Source: Micromonospora costi
GTDB taxonomy: Bacteria > Actinomycetota > Actinomycetes > Mycobacteriales > Micromonosporaceae
NCBI RefSeq assembly: GCF_003626655.1
Contig: NZ_RBAN01000003.1
Location: 248,001-312,000 of the forward strand
Length of the DNA stretch: 64,000 bases
Direction of reading: 5' to 3'
Position numbers and translations under genes: made by a program
Shown here: one piece after another, positions 34,752 to 43,344 of the stretch
Position numbering within the stretch: position 1 is the stretch's first letter
How the letters are laid out: each line of letters opens with the position of its first letter
Notes under the pieces: model-generated
The model's input: the letters and a program-made list of their open reading frames with translations, nothing else
The model's database searches: none
What the model was told of the DNA's origin: nothing

Positions 34752-36308
34752 TCACTCGCCGCTCTCGTCGGTCTCGGGAACGAGCGGCAGCCGTACGCGG
34801 AACGTGGCCCCGCCGCCGGGTGTCTCCGCCACCTCGACGGTGCCGTGGTGGGCGCCCACCAGCGCCGCCACGATGGCCAGACCGAGGCCCGTGCCGGTGT
34901 TGCCGCCGGCCCGCCTCGTCCGGGCCGCGTCGGCCCGGTAGAACCGCTCGAAGACCCGTTCCGCCTGCTCGCGGGTGAGACCGGGGCCCGTGTCGGCCAC
35001 CTCGACGACCGCGAGGTTGCCCGGCTCGGCCCGCAGCCGCAGGGTCACCGAGGCGTCCGCGGGCGTGTGCGTCAACGCGTTGGTCATCAGGTTGCCGATC
35101 ACCTGCCGGAGCCGGGCGTCGTCCCCGTACACCACGAGTGGCCCGGAGCCGGGCGCGATGTCCAGCTCGATGCGGCGGTCCGGGGCCACGGCCCGGGCGG
35201 CCTGGACGGCGTCGCCGGCGAGCACCGGCAGCTCCACGGGCGCCAGGGAGATCGGCCGCTCCCGGTCCAGCCGGGCGAGCAGCAGCAGGTCCTCCACGAG
35301 CAGCCCCATGCGGGACGCCTCGTCCTCGATCCGGCGCAGCAGGCCTGCGGTCTCCCCCGGCTCCCGCGCCGCGCCCTGCCGGTACAGCTCGGCGAAGCCG
35401 CGGATGGTGGTCAGCGGTGTGCGCAGCTCGTGCGAGGCGTCCGCCACGAACTGCCGCATCCGCTCCTCGGACCGCCGGGCCCGCGCCTCGGACGCCTGCG
35501 CGGCGACGGCCGCGTCGCGGGCCGCGAACTCGGCGGAACGCGCCGCGGTCTCCGAGGCGGCCCGCGCGGTGAACGCGGCCTCGATCTGGGTGAGCATCGC
35601 GTTCAGGGCGCGGGAGAGCCGGCCCAGCTCCGAGGTGGGGAACTCCTGGCCCTCCTCGGGGTCGGGCACCCGGCGCGTCAGGTCGCCGCCGGCGATGGCG
35701 GCCGCCGTCCGCTCGATCTCGACGAGTGGTTTGAGACTCGTCCGGACGATGGCGGCGCCGACCGAGGCCAGCATGACCAGCACCGCGCCGCCCACCAGCA
35801 GGTCGATCCAGACCAGCCGTTGCACCGCGCGGTCGACGTCGGTGAGCGGCTGCCCCACGGCCAGGACCTGGTCCCCCTCCTGCGCCGCGTAGTACACCCG
35901 CCACCGGATCCGGCCGTCCTCGGAGCGGACGGTGAAGGGCTCCCCCTCGAGGTGGGCGAACCCCGCCACGTCGGTCGGGAAGCGGGGCAGCTGCTGCGGG
36001 TCCAGCGAGATCGGGTCGTAGTTCGGCTGGGTGACCCCGCCGGGGCCGGCCAGCACCACCACGTAGTCGCTGGGCAGCGTGGCGGTGACCTGCCGGGTCT
36101 TCAGGGCCGGGATGAGCGCGCCGAGCGTCTGGCTCGCGCCGCGCAGTTGCCCGTCCACCTGCCCCACCAGGTAGCTGCGGAGGAAGAACGTGGTCAGCGA
36201 GCTGATCACGATGAGGGCGAGGGCCACCAGCGTGAGGACCGCGGTGACCAGCTTCACCCGCAGCGGTACGCTCCGCAGCCGTCCCTTCGCCTGTTGGACC
36301 GCGTTCAC
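34752..36308 (-). CDS. mprB: Envelope-stress sensor histidine kinase, MprB-like
   Basis: A 518-residue sensor kinase with two transmembrane helices (about 18-43 and 166-188) that bound an extracytoplasmic sensor domain. A HAMP domain (about 189-245) follows. An unusual Ala/Arg-rich helical insert (about 246-282) joins it to the HisKA domain with phosphoacceptor H293 in A-S-H-E-L-R-T-P. The ATPase has N-A-L-T-H-T, D-T-G-P-G-L and G-T-G-L-G-L-A. The GTG start overlaps the regulator stop (GTGA). Orthology to MprB is inferred from gene order with regulator and HtrA protease. Confidence 0.85.
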   Translation of the reverse strand: MNAVQQAKGRLRSVPLRVKLVTAVLTLVALALIVISSLTTFFLRSYLVGQVDGQLRGASQTLGALIPALKTRQVTATLPSDYVVVLAGPGGVTQPNYDPISLDPQQLPRFPTDVAGFAHLEGEPFTVRSEDGRIRWRVYYAAQEGDQVLAVGQPLTDVDRAVQRLVWIDLLVGGAVLVMLASVGAAIVRTSLKPLVEIERTAAAIAGGDLTRRVPDPEEGQEFPTSELGRLSRALNAMLTQIEAAFTARAASETAARSAEFAARDAAVAAQASEARARRSEERMRQFVADASHELRTPLTTIRGFAELYRQGAAREPGETAGLLRRIEDEASRMGLLVEDLLLLARLDRERPISLAPVELPVLAGDAVQAARAVAPDRRIELDIAPGSGPLVVYGDDARLRQVIGNLMTNALTHTPADASVTLRLRAEPGNLAVVEVADTGPGLTREQAERVFERFYRADAARTRRAGGNTGTGLGLAIVAALVGAHHGTVEVAETPGGGATFRVRLPLVPETDESGE

Positions 36309-37006
36309 GCCGCCGGCTTGCGGAGCACGTACCCGACGCCCCGGAGGGTGTGGATCAGTCGGGGCTGGGTGGTGTCCACCTTGCGGCGCAGGTAGGAGAT
36401 GTACGACTCGACGATGTTGTCGTCACCGCGGAAGTCGTAGTTCCAGACGTGGTCGAGGATTTGCGCCTTGGAGAGCACCCGGTTGGCGTTCAGCATCAGG
36501 TAGCGCAGCAGCTTGAACTCCGTGGGCGACAGCTGCACCCGCTGGCCGGCCCGGTAGACCTCGTGGGTCTCCTCGTCCAGCTCCAGGTCGGCGAAGGTGA
36601 GCCGGGACGGCGCCTGCTCGCCGCTGCTGGTGCGGCGCAGCACGGCCCGGATCCGGGCGGTCAGCTCCTCCAGGCTGAACGGCTTGGTGACGTAGTCGTC
36701 GCCACCGAGGGTCAGACCGCGGATCTTGTCGTCCGTGGCGTCCCGGGCGGTCAGGAAGACCACCGGTGTACGCGTGCCGCCCTCGCGCAGCATCCGGATG
36801 ACCTCGAAGCCGTCCAGGTCGGGCAGCATCACGTCGAGCACCACGAGGTCCGGGCGGTGGTCCTTGGCGGCGGTGAGCGCGGAACTGCCGCTCGTCGCGG
36901 TGGCCACGTCGAAGCCCGCGAAGCGCAGGCTCGCGGAGAGCAGTTCGAGGATGTTGGGGTCGTCCTCGACGACGAGCAGTCGCGCCTCGGTCTGGGTAGC
37001 GGGCAT
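36305..37006 (-). CDS. mprA: OmpR-family response regulator, MprA-like
   Basis: A 233-residue two-component regulator. The receiver domain has the acidic pair E14-D15-D16, phospho-acceptor D58 (L-V-V-L-D-V-M-L-P), T86 and K108 (T-K-P-F). A C-terminal winged helix (about 135-230) contains the L-S-P-T-E-F-K-L-L-R-Y-L and V-E-S-Y-I-S-Y-L-R-R-K motifs of OmpR/PhoB. It heads the operon with the kinase and HtrA protease. The name rests on synteny; other OmpR regulators look similar. Confidence 0.85.
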   Translation of the reverse strand: MPATQTEARLLVVEDDPNILELLSASLRFAGFDVATATSGSSALTAAKDHRPDLVVLDVMLPDLDGFEVIRMLREGGTRTPVVFLTARDATDDKIRGLTLGGDDYVTKPFSLEELTARIRAVLRRTSSGEQAPSRLTFADLELDEETHEVYRAGQRVQLSPTEFKLLRYLMLNANRVLSKAQILDHVWNYDFRGDDNIVESYISYLRRKVDTTQPRLIHTLRGVGYVLRKPAA

Positions 37007-37119
37007 GGCCCCATCATCGGTGACCCGGCTGGGCCGGCGCTGGACGCATCCTGCAAAAAGCCTGTGAGCCGCCCGGAGGGCCCGAGGCCACGCACCGGGC
37101 CCGGTGCGGCCGGCCGCCG

Positions 37120-37752
37120 TCAGCGCAGCAGCCGGCGCAGCCCGTCCAGGGCGCCGTCGAGCAGCCGGATCGCCGTCCGCAGCTGGGTGTCGCTGAACCG
37201 GCGGGACCGGGCCAGCCGGCCCACCTCGCCCGCGAAGGCGGCGAGCCGCTGGTCGAACTCGGCCAGCAGGTCGGGATGCGGCCCGGGTTCCGCGGGTGGA
37301 GGCGGGAACGGCGGCGCGGACGCGAACGTCGGTTCCCAGCGGTTCTGCCGGCTCTGCCGGGTCTGCCGGGTGGCCTCGCGCAGCTCCCGCTTGAGGTCGC
37401 GGACCGAGCCGCGTACCTCGCTGCGGATCTCGCCCGCGAGGGCGGACAGATCCTCCACGGAGGCCGCGATGTCCGATTCGAGGGTGGCCAGCTCGTCGGC
37501 CCGCTGGCGCAGCTCGGCACGGCCGGCCGCGGTGATCTCGTACGTCTTCCGGCCGCCGGCCGCCGTGTGGGTGACCAGACCCTCCGCCTCCAGCCGCTGG
37601 AGGCGGGGGTAGATGGTGCCGGCGCTGGGCGCGTACAGGCCGAGGAAGCGGTCCTCCAGCAGCCGGATCAGCTCGTAGCCGTGCTTCGGACCGTCGTCGA
37701 GGAGCTTCAGCAGGTAGAGACGCAGCCGCCCGTGACTGAACACGCCCGTCAC
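37120..37752 (-). CDS. PadR-family transcriptional regulator
   Basis: A 210-residue PadR regulator. The winged helix (about 5-85) has the family motifs L-L-K-L-L-D-D-G-P-K-H-G-Y-E-L and L-Y-A-P-S-A-G-T-I-Y-P-R-L-Q-R-L-E-A-E-G-L-V. A long helical/charged region (about 85-140), a Pro-rich stretch and a final helical dimerisation segment follow. The GTG start overlaps the DUF4097 gene stop by 4 bp, so both are one operon driven from the promoter at 38610-38639. Likely an autorepressor. Confidence 0.88.
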   Translation of the reverse strand: MTGVFSHGRLRLYLLKLLDDGPKHGYELIRLLEDRFLGLYAPSAGTIYPRLQRLEAEGLVTHTAAGGRKTYEITAAGRAELRQRADELATLESDIAASVEDLSALAGEIRSEVRGSVRDLKRELREATRQTRQSRQNRWEPTFASAPPFPPPPAEPGPHPDLLAEFDQRLAAFAGEVGRLARSRRFSDTQLRTAIRLLDGALDGLRRLLR

Positions 37753-38564
37753 GGCAGCTCCTCCTCCTCGTCGTCGTCCACCGGGCGGGCGAGCAGCGCG
37801 ATGCTGCCGGACGTGGCGGACGCCCAGAGCTTACCCTCGCCCGCGCCGAGCACTCCCTCGCTGTTGGACACCGAGCCGATGGTCGACGCCGTGCGCACCT
37901 GCGGGAATCCGCTGGTGATGCGGCCGGACGTGGTGTGCAGCTGGACGGTGAGGTCGCTGTCCTGCCGGACCCGGACCGTGATGCTGCCGGAGATCGTGTG
38001 CAGCCGGATCTCGCTGCGCCGGGGGTTGTCGAGGTCGCACGTGATGGCACCGGAGACGGTCTGCGCCCGGACCTGCCCGGCGGCGCTGTCGGCGAGGATC
38101 ACCTCGCCGGACACGGTCTCCAGGTGCAGGTCGCCGGCCACACCGAGCGCCTCTACCGGCCCGGAGACGATCTTCGCGGAGGTGGTGCCGCGCAGGCCCA
38201 TGAGGGTGATCTGGCCGGAGGTCACGTCGGCCCGGGTGTGCTCGCGCAGGCCCGAGGCGACCAGCGAGCCGTCGACCAGGCGCAGGTCGGCCGACGCGTG
38301 CGCGGGGACGGCGATCGAGACGTCGACGCGGGGCCAGAAGCCGAACGGCCAGAACCAGCGCCAGTTCCGCTCCTGCCGTACCGAGAGCCGGCCCTCGTGG
38401 TGCTCGACCAGGACGGGCCGGCGGCCCACCCGGGTGATGTCGATCCGGGCCGGCCCGTCGGTGGCCACCACGTTCAGCCGGCCACTGAACAGGCGTACGT
38501 GGAGCCGGGTGACCGACCCGTCCAGGATCAGCCGCTGCGGGCTGTCGACCGTCCAACCGGCCAT
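37749..38564 (-). CDS. DUF4097 beta-strand repeat (putative adhesin-like) protein
   Basis: A 271-residue protein made largely of short repeated beta strands (about 100-250) with the recurring T-x-S-G-x-I/V unit (D-V-T-S-G-Q-I, I-V-S-G-P-V, T-V-S-G-E-V, T-I-S-G-S-I, T-T-S-G-R-I), giving a predicted beta-helix. This is the DUF4097 family. No signal peptide is visible, although an aromatic W-R-W-F-W-P-F-G-F-W patch (about 67-76) might contact membrane. The C-terminus is acidic. It is the first gene of an operon with PadR, a common pairing whose role is unknown, perhaps envelope stress. Confidence 0.8.
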   Translation of the reverse strand: MAGWTVDSPQRLILDGSVTRLHVRLFSGRLNVVATDGPARIDITRVGRRPVLVEHHEGRLSVRQERNWRWFWPFGFWPRVDVSIAVPAHASADLRLVDGSLVASGLREHTRADVTSGQITLMGLRGTTSAKIVSGPVEALGVAGDLHLETVSGEVILADSAAGQVRAQTVSGAITCDLDNPRRSEIRLHTISGSITVRVRQDSDLTVQLHTTSGRITSGFPQVRTASTIGSVSNSEGVLGAGEGKLWASATSGSIALLARPVDDDEEEELP

Positions 38565-38580
38565 GGCGTCCTCCCCTCGG

Positions 38581-38600
38581 GGACGCGCGACGGCGCGTCC
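38581..38600 (-). other. Small hairpin in the leader of the DUF4097-PadR mRNA
   Basis: GGACGCGC / GCGCGTCC arms with a 4-nt loop lie just upstream of the DUF4097 start codon, close enough to affect ribosome access. The function is not demonstrated. Confidence 0.4.
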
Positions 38601-38609
38601 GACGAGAGG

Positions 38610-38639
38610 ACGGTAACGCGATACATCGCGACATCACAA
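38610..38639 (-). promoter_or_regulatory. Promoter and PadR-type operator of the DUF4097-PadR operon
   Basis: On the minus strand TTGTGA (38639-38634) and TACCGT (38615-38610) are 18 bp apart. Between them lies the inverted repeat CGCGAT-AC-ATCGCG (38617-38630). PadR repressors commonly bind such two-half-site elements overlapping the promoter of their own operon, so this is the likely autoregulatory site. Confidence 0.65.
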
Positions 38640-38656
38640 GACTGTCGCGACGCCCC

Positions 38657-39637
38657 TCACGCCGCCAGGTCGAGCTCCCGCGGGCCGGTGTGCTCGGTGG
38701 CGTCCGCCAGCGGGGTCCCGGGAAGCGCCGCGGCGGCCGCCACGGGCGTGCCGGTGAGCGCGGGCGCGAGCGGGCTGGCGGTCGGCCGCGGCGCGGTGGC
38801 CCCGGCGGGCACCAGGTGCACGGCCGACTCGGCGGCCCGGGCCAGCACCCGCCGGTCGGCGTCTGCGCTCGGGTGCAGGGCCGCGGCGACCGTCACCGTA
38901 ACCTCCAGCCCCCGGGCCGCGACCACCCGGCGTACCGAACTCAGCAGGGTCTCCTCGCCGAGGAAGGCTGTGGCCGTCGTGGCGTTCCCGGTGGCCGTGC
39001 AGCGGTAGGCGATCCGCAGCGGCACGATCGGGGCGCCCGCGTCGACCGCCGCCTGGAACATGGCCGGCCGGAACCCCCCGCCGGGGCGGCAGTCGACCGC
39101 GCCGTCCCCGGCGCACCAGGTCGTACCCTCCGGGAAGACCGCCACGGCCTGGCCCCCGCGCAGCGCGTCGGCGACGCGGCCCACGGTCGCCGGCAGGTCC
39201 CGCGGCCGGGTCCGGTCCACGAAGACCGTGCCCGCGGCCGTGGCCAGCAGCCCGACCAGCGGCCAGGACCGGACCTCCCGCTTCGCCACCATCCGCGACG
39301 GCGACACGGCGAGCACGACCAGGATGTCCAACCAGGACACGTGGTTGGCGACCAGCAGCGCCCGGCGGCGAGGCAGCCGGCCACGGACAATCAGGCGCAC
39401 CCCGAACGCGCGTGCGGTCCCCCGGGCCCAGGCACGCACCGCGGCCTGCCCGTCCCGTGCGGGCAGCACCGGCAGCAGCGCGGCCAGCCCCGCCCCGAGC
39501 AGCAGCATCCCGACCCCGGCGAGCAGCCGGCCCACCCGGCGGGCCGCCGGGACGGCCGGCACCTCGCCCGGCGCCGGCAGGCACTGGTCGCCGCAGCCGG
39601 ACGAGGGTCGCCAGAGGTCGTGGGGCGCGGCGGTCAC
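38657..39637 (-). CDS. 1-acyl-sn-glycerol-3-phosphate acyltransferase-like protein (OlsA-like)
   Basis: A 326-residue PlsC-family acyltransferase. A hydrophobic N-terminal segment (about 33-57) precedes the catalytic H-V-S-W-L-D (H-x4-D) and the V-F-P-E-G-T-T motif. The GTG start overlaps the GNAT gene stop by 4 bp. Pairing an OlsB-like N-acyltransferase with a PlsC-type O-acyltransferase is the hallmark of ornithine lipid synthesis, so this enzyme should add the second, ester-linked acyl chain to lyso-ornithine lipid. The C-terminal 60 residues are Ala/Thr/Pro-rich and probably disordered. Confidence 0.8.
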   Translation of the reverse strand: MTAAPHDLWRPSSGCGDQCLPAPGEVPAVPAARRVGRLLAGVGMLLLGAGLAALLPVLPARDGQAAVRAWARGTARAFGVRLIVRGRLPRRRALLVANHVSWLDILVVLAVSPSRMVAKREVRSWPLVGLLATAAGTVFVDRTRPRDLPATVGRVADALRGGQAVAVFPEGTTWCAGDGAVDCRPGGGFRPAMFQAAVDAGAPIVPLRIAYRCTATGNATTATAFLGEETLLSSVRRVVAARGLEVTVTVAAALHPSADADRRVLARAAESAVHLVPAGATAPRPTASPLAPALTGTPVAAAAALPGTPLADATEHTGPRELDLAA

Positions 39638-40404
39638 TGCGCCACCTCGCCGAGGAAGTGCCGCAGGTAGCGGGGGTTCATCCGGTCGAGGGAGAGCAGG
39701 ACGTAGAAGTCGGCGACCCCGAAGTCCGGGTCGTACGCCGGCTCGCCGCAGATCCAGGCGCCCAGCCGCAGGTAGCCCCGCAGCAGCGGCGGCACCAGCG
39801 CGCGGACGTCGCCCTCGCCCGGCACCGGGTCGGCCGGCGCCTCGGCGAACCACGGGCGCCGCGGGCTCACGCGCAACGGCGGCGGCGCGAGGTGCCGGGC
39901 CTGGGCCTGCTCCCACACGTACGCCGCCGCCCGCCCCCCGTCGTCCACCGGCACCGAGGCGCAGCCGCCCAGCCAGCGTGATCCGCGCAGGTGCAGGTAG
40001 CGGGCGATGCCGGCCCACATCAGGTTGATCACCGCGCCGGTGCGGTGGTCCGGGTGCACGCAGGACCGCCCCGCCTCGACCAGGTCGTCGCGCAGCGCGC
40101 CGAGCGACGCCATGTCGAACTCGTCCTCGGAGTACCGCCGGTCGGTCCGGCCGGGGGGCAGCAGCCGGTACGTGCCGACCACCGCCCCGGTGCTCTCCTG
40201 CCGGACGATCAGGTGGTCGCAGTACGGGTCGAACGGGTCCACGTCCAGCCCGGCGTCGCCGGGCAGGAGGGTGGCGCCGAGTTCGGTGGCGAACACCTCG
40301 TGGCGCAGGCGTTGCGCGGCCGCGACCTGGGTCGGGTCGTCGGCGATCAGCAGGGTGTAACCGCTGGTCGTCAGGGGTGCACCAGCGGCGTGCAGAACGG
40401 CCAT
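39634..40404 (-). CDS. OlsB-like GNAT N-acyltransferase (ornithine acyl-ACP N-acyltransferase)
   Basis: A 256-residue GNAT-fold acyltransferase like OlsB, which links a 3-hydroxyacyl chain from acyl-ACP to the alpha-amine of ornithine. Family marks are R-L-R-H-E-V-F near the start, D-P-F-D-P-Y-C-D-H-L, G-T-Y-R-L-L, E-A-G-R-S-C-V-H-P-D-H-R and N-P-R-Y-L near the end. It is immediately upstream of, and overlaps, an OlsA-like gene. Start is the ATG at 40404, with only a poor ribosome site. Ornithine lipids are phosphorus-free membrane lipids. Confidence 0.78.
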   Translation of the reverse strand: MAVLHAAGAPLTTSGYTLLIADDPTQVAAAQRLRHEVFATELGATLLPGDAGLDVDPFDPYCDHLIVRQESTGAVVGTYRLLPPGRTDRRYSEDEFDMASLGALRDDLVEAGRSCVHPDHRTGAVINLMWAGIARYLHLRGSRWLGGCASVPVDDGGRAAAYVWEQAQARHLAPPPLRVSPRRPWFAEAPADPVPGEGDVRALVPPLLRGYLRLGAWICGEPAYDPDFGVADFYVLLSLDRMNPRYLRHFLGEVAQ

Positions 40405-40566
40405 GGGAACTGTGTAAGGGCCGCGGGTTGCCGGCCCGGGTGGCGAGGAGTGTCGATCCGGTGAACGACGGCCGGCCACGGCGTGTGTACGGCCCGCGCG
40501 GCCACGTGCGAGGCTGCCCCGCGGAGCCCGGCGGCGTGGCCGGGCCGTACTCCCGGAGGTCAGGCG

Positions 40567-41238
40567 ATGCGCATCGAATCCCGTTACAACGGGCCACCCG
40601 GTTCCGGTAACGGAGGGTGGAGCGCCGGGACCTTCGCCGCCGCCGTCGACGGCGACGGCGACGGGCCCGTCGAGGTGACGCTGCGCCGGCCGCCACCGTT
40701 GGACACCCCGCTGGCGCTGGTCGACGGCGAGGTCCGGGACCCGGCCGGGCTCGTGGTCGCCGAGGTACGCCCGACGGCCGCCGTCGACGCCGTGGTGCCG
40801 CCCGTGGACCTGCCCACCGCGGTCGCCGCGTCGGCCGCGTACCCCGGGCTGGTCGACCACCCCTTCCCCGGCTGCTACGTCTGCGGGCCGCGACGGCCCG
40901 ACGGGCTGCGGATCTTCCCGGGCCGGCTGCCGGACGGCCGCACCGCCGCGCCGTTCCGCGTCCCGGCCGCCGTGAGCGGGGCGACGGTCTGGGCGGCGCT
41001 GGACTGCCCCGGCGGATGGGCCGTGATCGCGCCCGGCCGGCCGTACGTCCTGGGCCGGATCGCCGCGCAGGTCGACGCGCTGCCCGAGCCGGGCGACGAG
41101 TGCGTGGTGACCGGCGTGACGGTCGGCGTCGACGGGCGCAAGGCCCGCGTGCGCACCAGCCTGTACGGCCCGGACGGAACGCTGCTCGCCAACGCCCGGG
41201 CCACGTGGATCGCGCTGCCGGGGCCGAGCACGGCGTGA
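40567..41238 (+). CDS. Hot-dog-fold-like protein of unknown function
   Basis: A 223-residue soluble protein. A central P-G-C-Y-V-C-G-P-x-R-x-x-G-L segment (about 101-114) followed by strand-rich sequence and a G-W-A-V-I-A-x-G-R-P-Y-V-L-G-R-I helix/strand resembles thioesterase-superfamily hot-dog proteins, some of which have this C-x-x-C-G signature. Start ATG at 40567 follows GGAGG. It is divergent from the ols-like pair (162 bp between starts). A thioesterase or acyl-binding role is plausible but unproven. Confidence 0.6.
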   Translation: MRIESRYNGPPGSGNGGWSAGTFAAAVDGDGDGPVEVTLRRPPPLDTPLALVDGEVRDPAGLVVAEVRPTAAVDAVVPPVDLPTAVAASAAYPGLVDHPFPGCYVCGPRRPDGLRIFPGRLPDGRTAAPFRVPAAVSGATVWAALDCPGGWAVIAPGRPYVLGRIAAQVDALPEPGDECVVTGVTVGVDGRKARVRTSLYGPDGTLLANARATWIALPGPSTA

Positions 41239-41420
41239 AAACACCCGACGTGATCGGCCCGGCGTGCGGTGCCCAGGCGCAATCCGTCCACCCTGAGGAT
41301 GAGCCGGATCCTGCCGGAGACGGACGCGCGCCTACGGACCGAGCCTGATTGACCTTGTTGCGCGCGACCGTCACGCTGTGCAACGGCGTACCTCGACGCC
41401 ACCCGCACGGGAGGAGAACG

Positions 41421-42356
41421 ATGTCTGACGGGCAGCGAAGCCCCACCAGTGACGGTCAGATCGTGGTGTCCGGCCTGACGAAGCAGTACAAGAACGTCCG
41501 GGCGGTCAACAACCTGTCCTTCACGATCCAGCCGGGCCGGGTGACCGGCTTCCTCGGCCCGAACGGCGCCGGGAAGACCACGACCCTGCGCATGCTGCTG
41601 AACCTGGTCACGCCGACCAGCGGCACGGCGACCATCAGCGGCCACCGGTACGCCGACCTCAGCGAGCCGCTGCGGCACGTGGGCGCCGTGCTGGAGGCGT
41701 CCAGCGCGCATAAGGGCCGGACCGGCGTCAACCACCTGCGGGTGATCTGCGCGGCGGCCGGCCTGCCGCGGCAGCGGGCCGACGAGGCGCTCGCCCTGGT
41801 CGGGCTGACGCCGGCCGCCAAGCGCAAGTTCAAGGGCTACTCGCTCGGCATGAAGCAGCGGCTCGGCATCGCCGCCGCCATGCTCGGCGACCCGCGGGTG
41901 CTGATCCTCGACGAGCCGGCCAACGGGTTGGACCCGGAGGGCATCCGGTGGATGCGCGGATTCCTCAAGGGCCTGGCCCACGAGGGTCGCACCGTGCTGG
42001 TCTCCAGCCACCTGCTCTCGGAGATGCAGCTCCTCGCCGACGACGTGGTGATCATCGCGGCCGGCCAGCTGGTCCGGCAGGGACCGGTCGACCAGGTGAT
42101 CGGTTCGATGACGCAGGGCGTCCGCGTACGGGTCCGCACCCCGCAGGCCGAGGCGCTCACGACCGCCCTGAAGGGCCAGTCCGCCACCGTCGACGCCGAC
42201 GGGCAGGGCGCGCTGCTCGTCAGCGGGGTGGACGCCGCCACGGTCGGGCGGACCGCCCTGGCCGCCGGTGTCGAGCTGCACGAACTCACCACGGAGCGAC
42301 CCGACCTCGAAGGGGTCTTCCTGGAGCTGACGGCCGGAAAGGCGGGCATTCGATGA
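41421..42356 (+). CDS. ABC transporter ATP-binding protein
   Basis: A 311-residue ABC ATPase: Walker A G-P-N-G-A-G-K-T-T, Q-loop replaced locally by V-L-E-A-S-S, signature Y-S-L-G-M-K-Q-R, Walker B L-I-L-D-E-P-A-N-G-L-D-P-E-G and switch His in S-S-H-L-L-S-E. The C-terminal 90 residues form the small domain typical of export-type (ABC-2) ATPases of the bacitracin/drug resistance type. The ATG follows GGAGGAGAACG. Its stop overlaps the permease start (ATGA). Confidence 0.9.
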   Translation: MSDGQRSPTSDGQIVVSGLTKQYKNVRAVNNLSFTIQPGRVTGFLGPNGAGKTTTLRMLLNLVTPTSGTATISGHRYADLSEPLRHVGAVLEASSAHKGRTGVNHLRVICAAAGLPRQRADEALALVGLTPAAKRKFKGYSLGMKQRLGIAAAMLGDPRVLILDEPANGLDPEGIRWMRGFLKGLAHEGRTVLVSSHLLSEMQLLADDVVIIAAGQLVRQGPVDQVIGSMTQGVRVRVRTPQAEALTTALKGQSATVDADGQGALLVSGVDAATVGRTALAAGVELHELTTERPDLEGVFLELTAGKAGIR

Positions 42357-43177
42357 ACCTCGTCCGAGCCGAACTGCTCAAGATCCGTACGACCAACACC
42401 TGGTGGGTGTTCGCGCTCATCTCGCTGCCGCTGTGGGCGCTCACCCTGCTCGTCAACTGGCTCCAGTCCGACGCGCTGACCAGCGGCGACCTCGGGGAGA
42501 TGCCGCCCGAGCAGGCCGCACAGCTGGCGGCCGCGGCCCACCCGGACGCGCTGTCGGCGAACCTGTTCACCACCGGCCAGTTCTTCGGCCTGCTCATCGT
42601 GATGCTGCTCGGCATCATCGTGGTGACCAGCGAGTTCTTCCACCAGACGGTGACCACCACGTTCCTCACCGCGCCGCACCGCAGCGCCGTGATGATCGCG
42701 AAGCTGGCCGCCGCCGCGCTGCTCGCGGTGCTGTTCTGGGTGGTCACCACCGGGCTCAACCTGGTCGCCGGAGCGGCGGTCCTGGAGAGCATCGGTGTCG
42801 GCAACCAGCTCGGTAACGTGGCCGCCTGGGAGGCGATCGGGCTGAACGGGCTCGCCTACCTCCTCTGGGGGATCCTCGGCGTGGGGCTGGGCGTGCTGAT
42901 CCGCAGCCAGATCGGCGCCACGGTGACCGGCATCCTGCTCTACCTGGGCGGCACCATCGGCGCGGCGATCGCCATCAGCGTCCTGGCCGCCCGGTTCGGC
43001 GACTGGATCAACGACCTCCAGCTGCTGGTGCCGTCGCTGGCGTCGTCGCTGATGGTCGCCGGCACCGAGATCCCGGGCAACCCGCCCCGGTGGGCCGGCG
43101 CCGCCGTGCTCATCGGGTACGCGGTGGTGACCGGGGTGGCCGGCACCCTCATCCTGCGCCGGCGGGACATCTCCTGA
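42353..43177 (+). CDS. ABC-2 type transporter permease
   Basis: A 274-residue permease with six transmembrane helices (about 15-34, 72-92, 117-140, 158-180, 188-212 and 248-268). N-terminal M-N-L-V-R-A-E-L-L-K-I-R-T-T-N-T-W-W and the H-R-S/T segment after helix 2 are characteristic of the ABC-2 permeases paired with such ATPases. Start codon overlaps the ATPase stop. Substrate unknown; often peptides, antibiotics or lipids. A strong terminator follows directly. Confidence 0.87.
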   Translation: MNLVRAELLKIRTTNTWWVFALISLPLWALTLLVNWLQSDALTSGDLGEMPPEQAAQLAAAAHPDALSANLFTTGQFFGLLIVMLLGIIVVTSEFFHQTVTTTFLTAPHRSAVMIAKLAAAALLAVLFWVVTTGLNLVAGAAVLESIGVGNQLGNVAAWEAIGLNGLAYLLWGILGVGLGVLIRSQIGATVTGILLYLGGTIGAAIAISVLAARFGDWINDLQLLVPSLASSLMVAGTEIPGNPPRWAGAAVLIGYAVVTGVAGTLILRRRDIS

Positions 43178-43181
43178 CGGC

Positions 43182-43212
43182 ACGCCCGGGGCGGCACCGC
43201 CGCCCCGGGCGT
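43182..43212 (+). terminator. Terminator of the ABC transporter operon
   Basis: Perfect 14-bp stem (43182-43195 with 43199-43212) and 3-nt loop, 4 bp after the permease stop. Confidence 0.8.
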
Positions 43213-43344
43213 CGCCCCCGCTGCGGGGGTCGCTCCCGGTGTGGGCATGACGCCCGGTGTGGGCCACGGCTCGCGCCGCGGACGCCGCTCTTTGCCGGCG
43301 GCGTCGCTCCGCCGTGGCGGGGGGCGGGCGGGCGTCGGCGCGGA

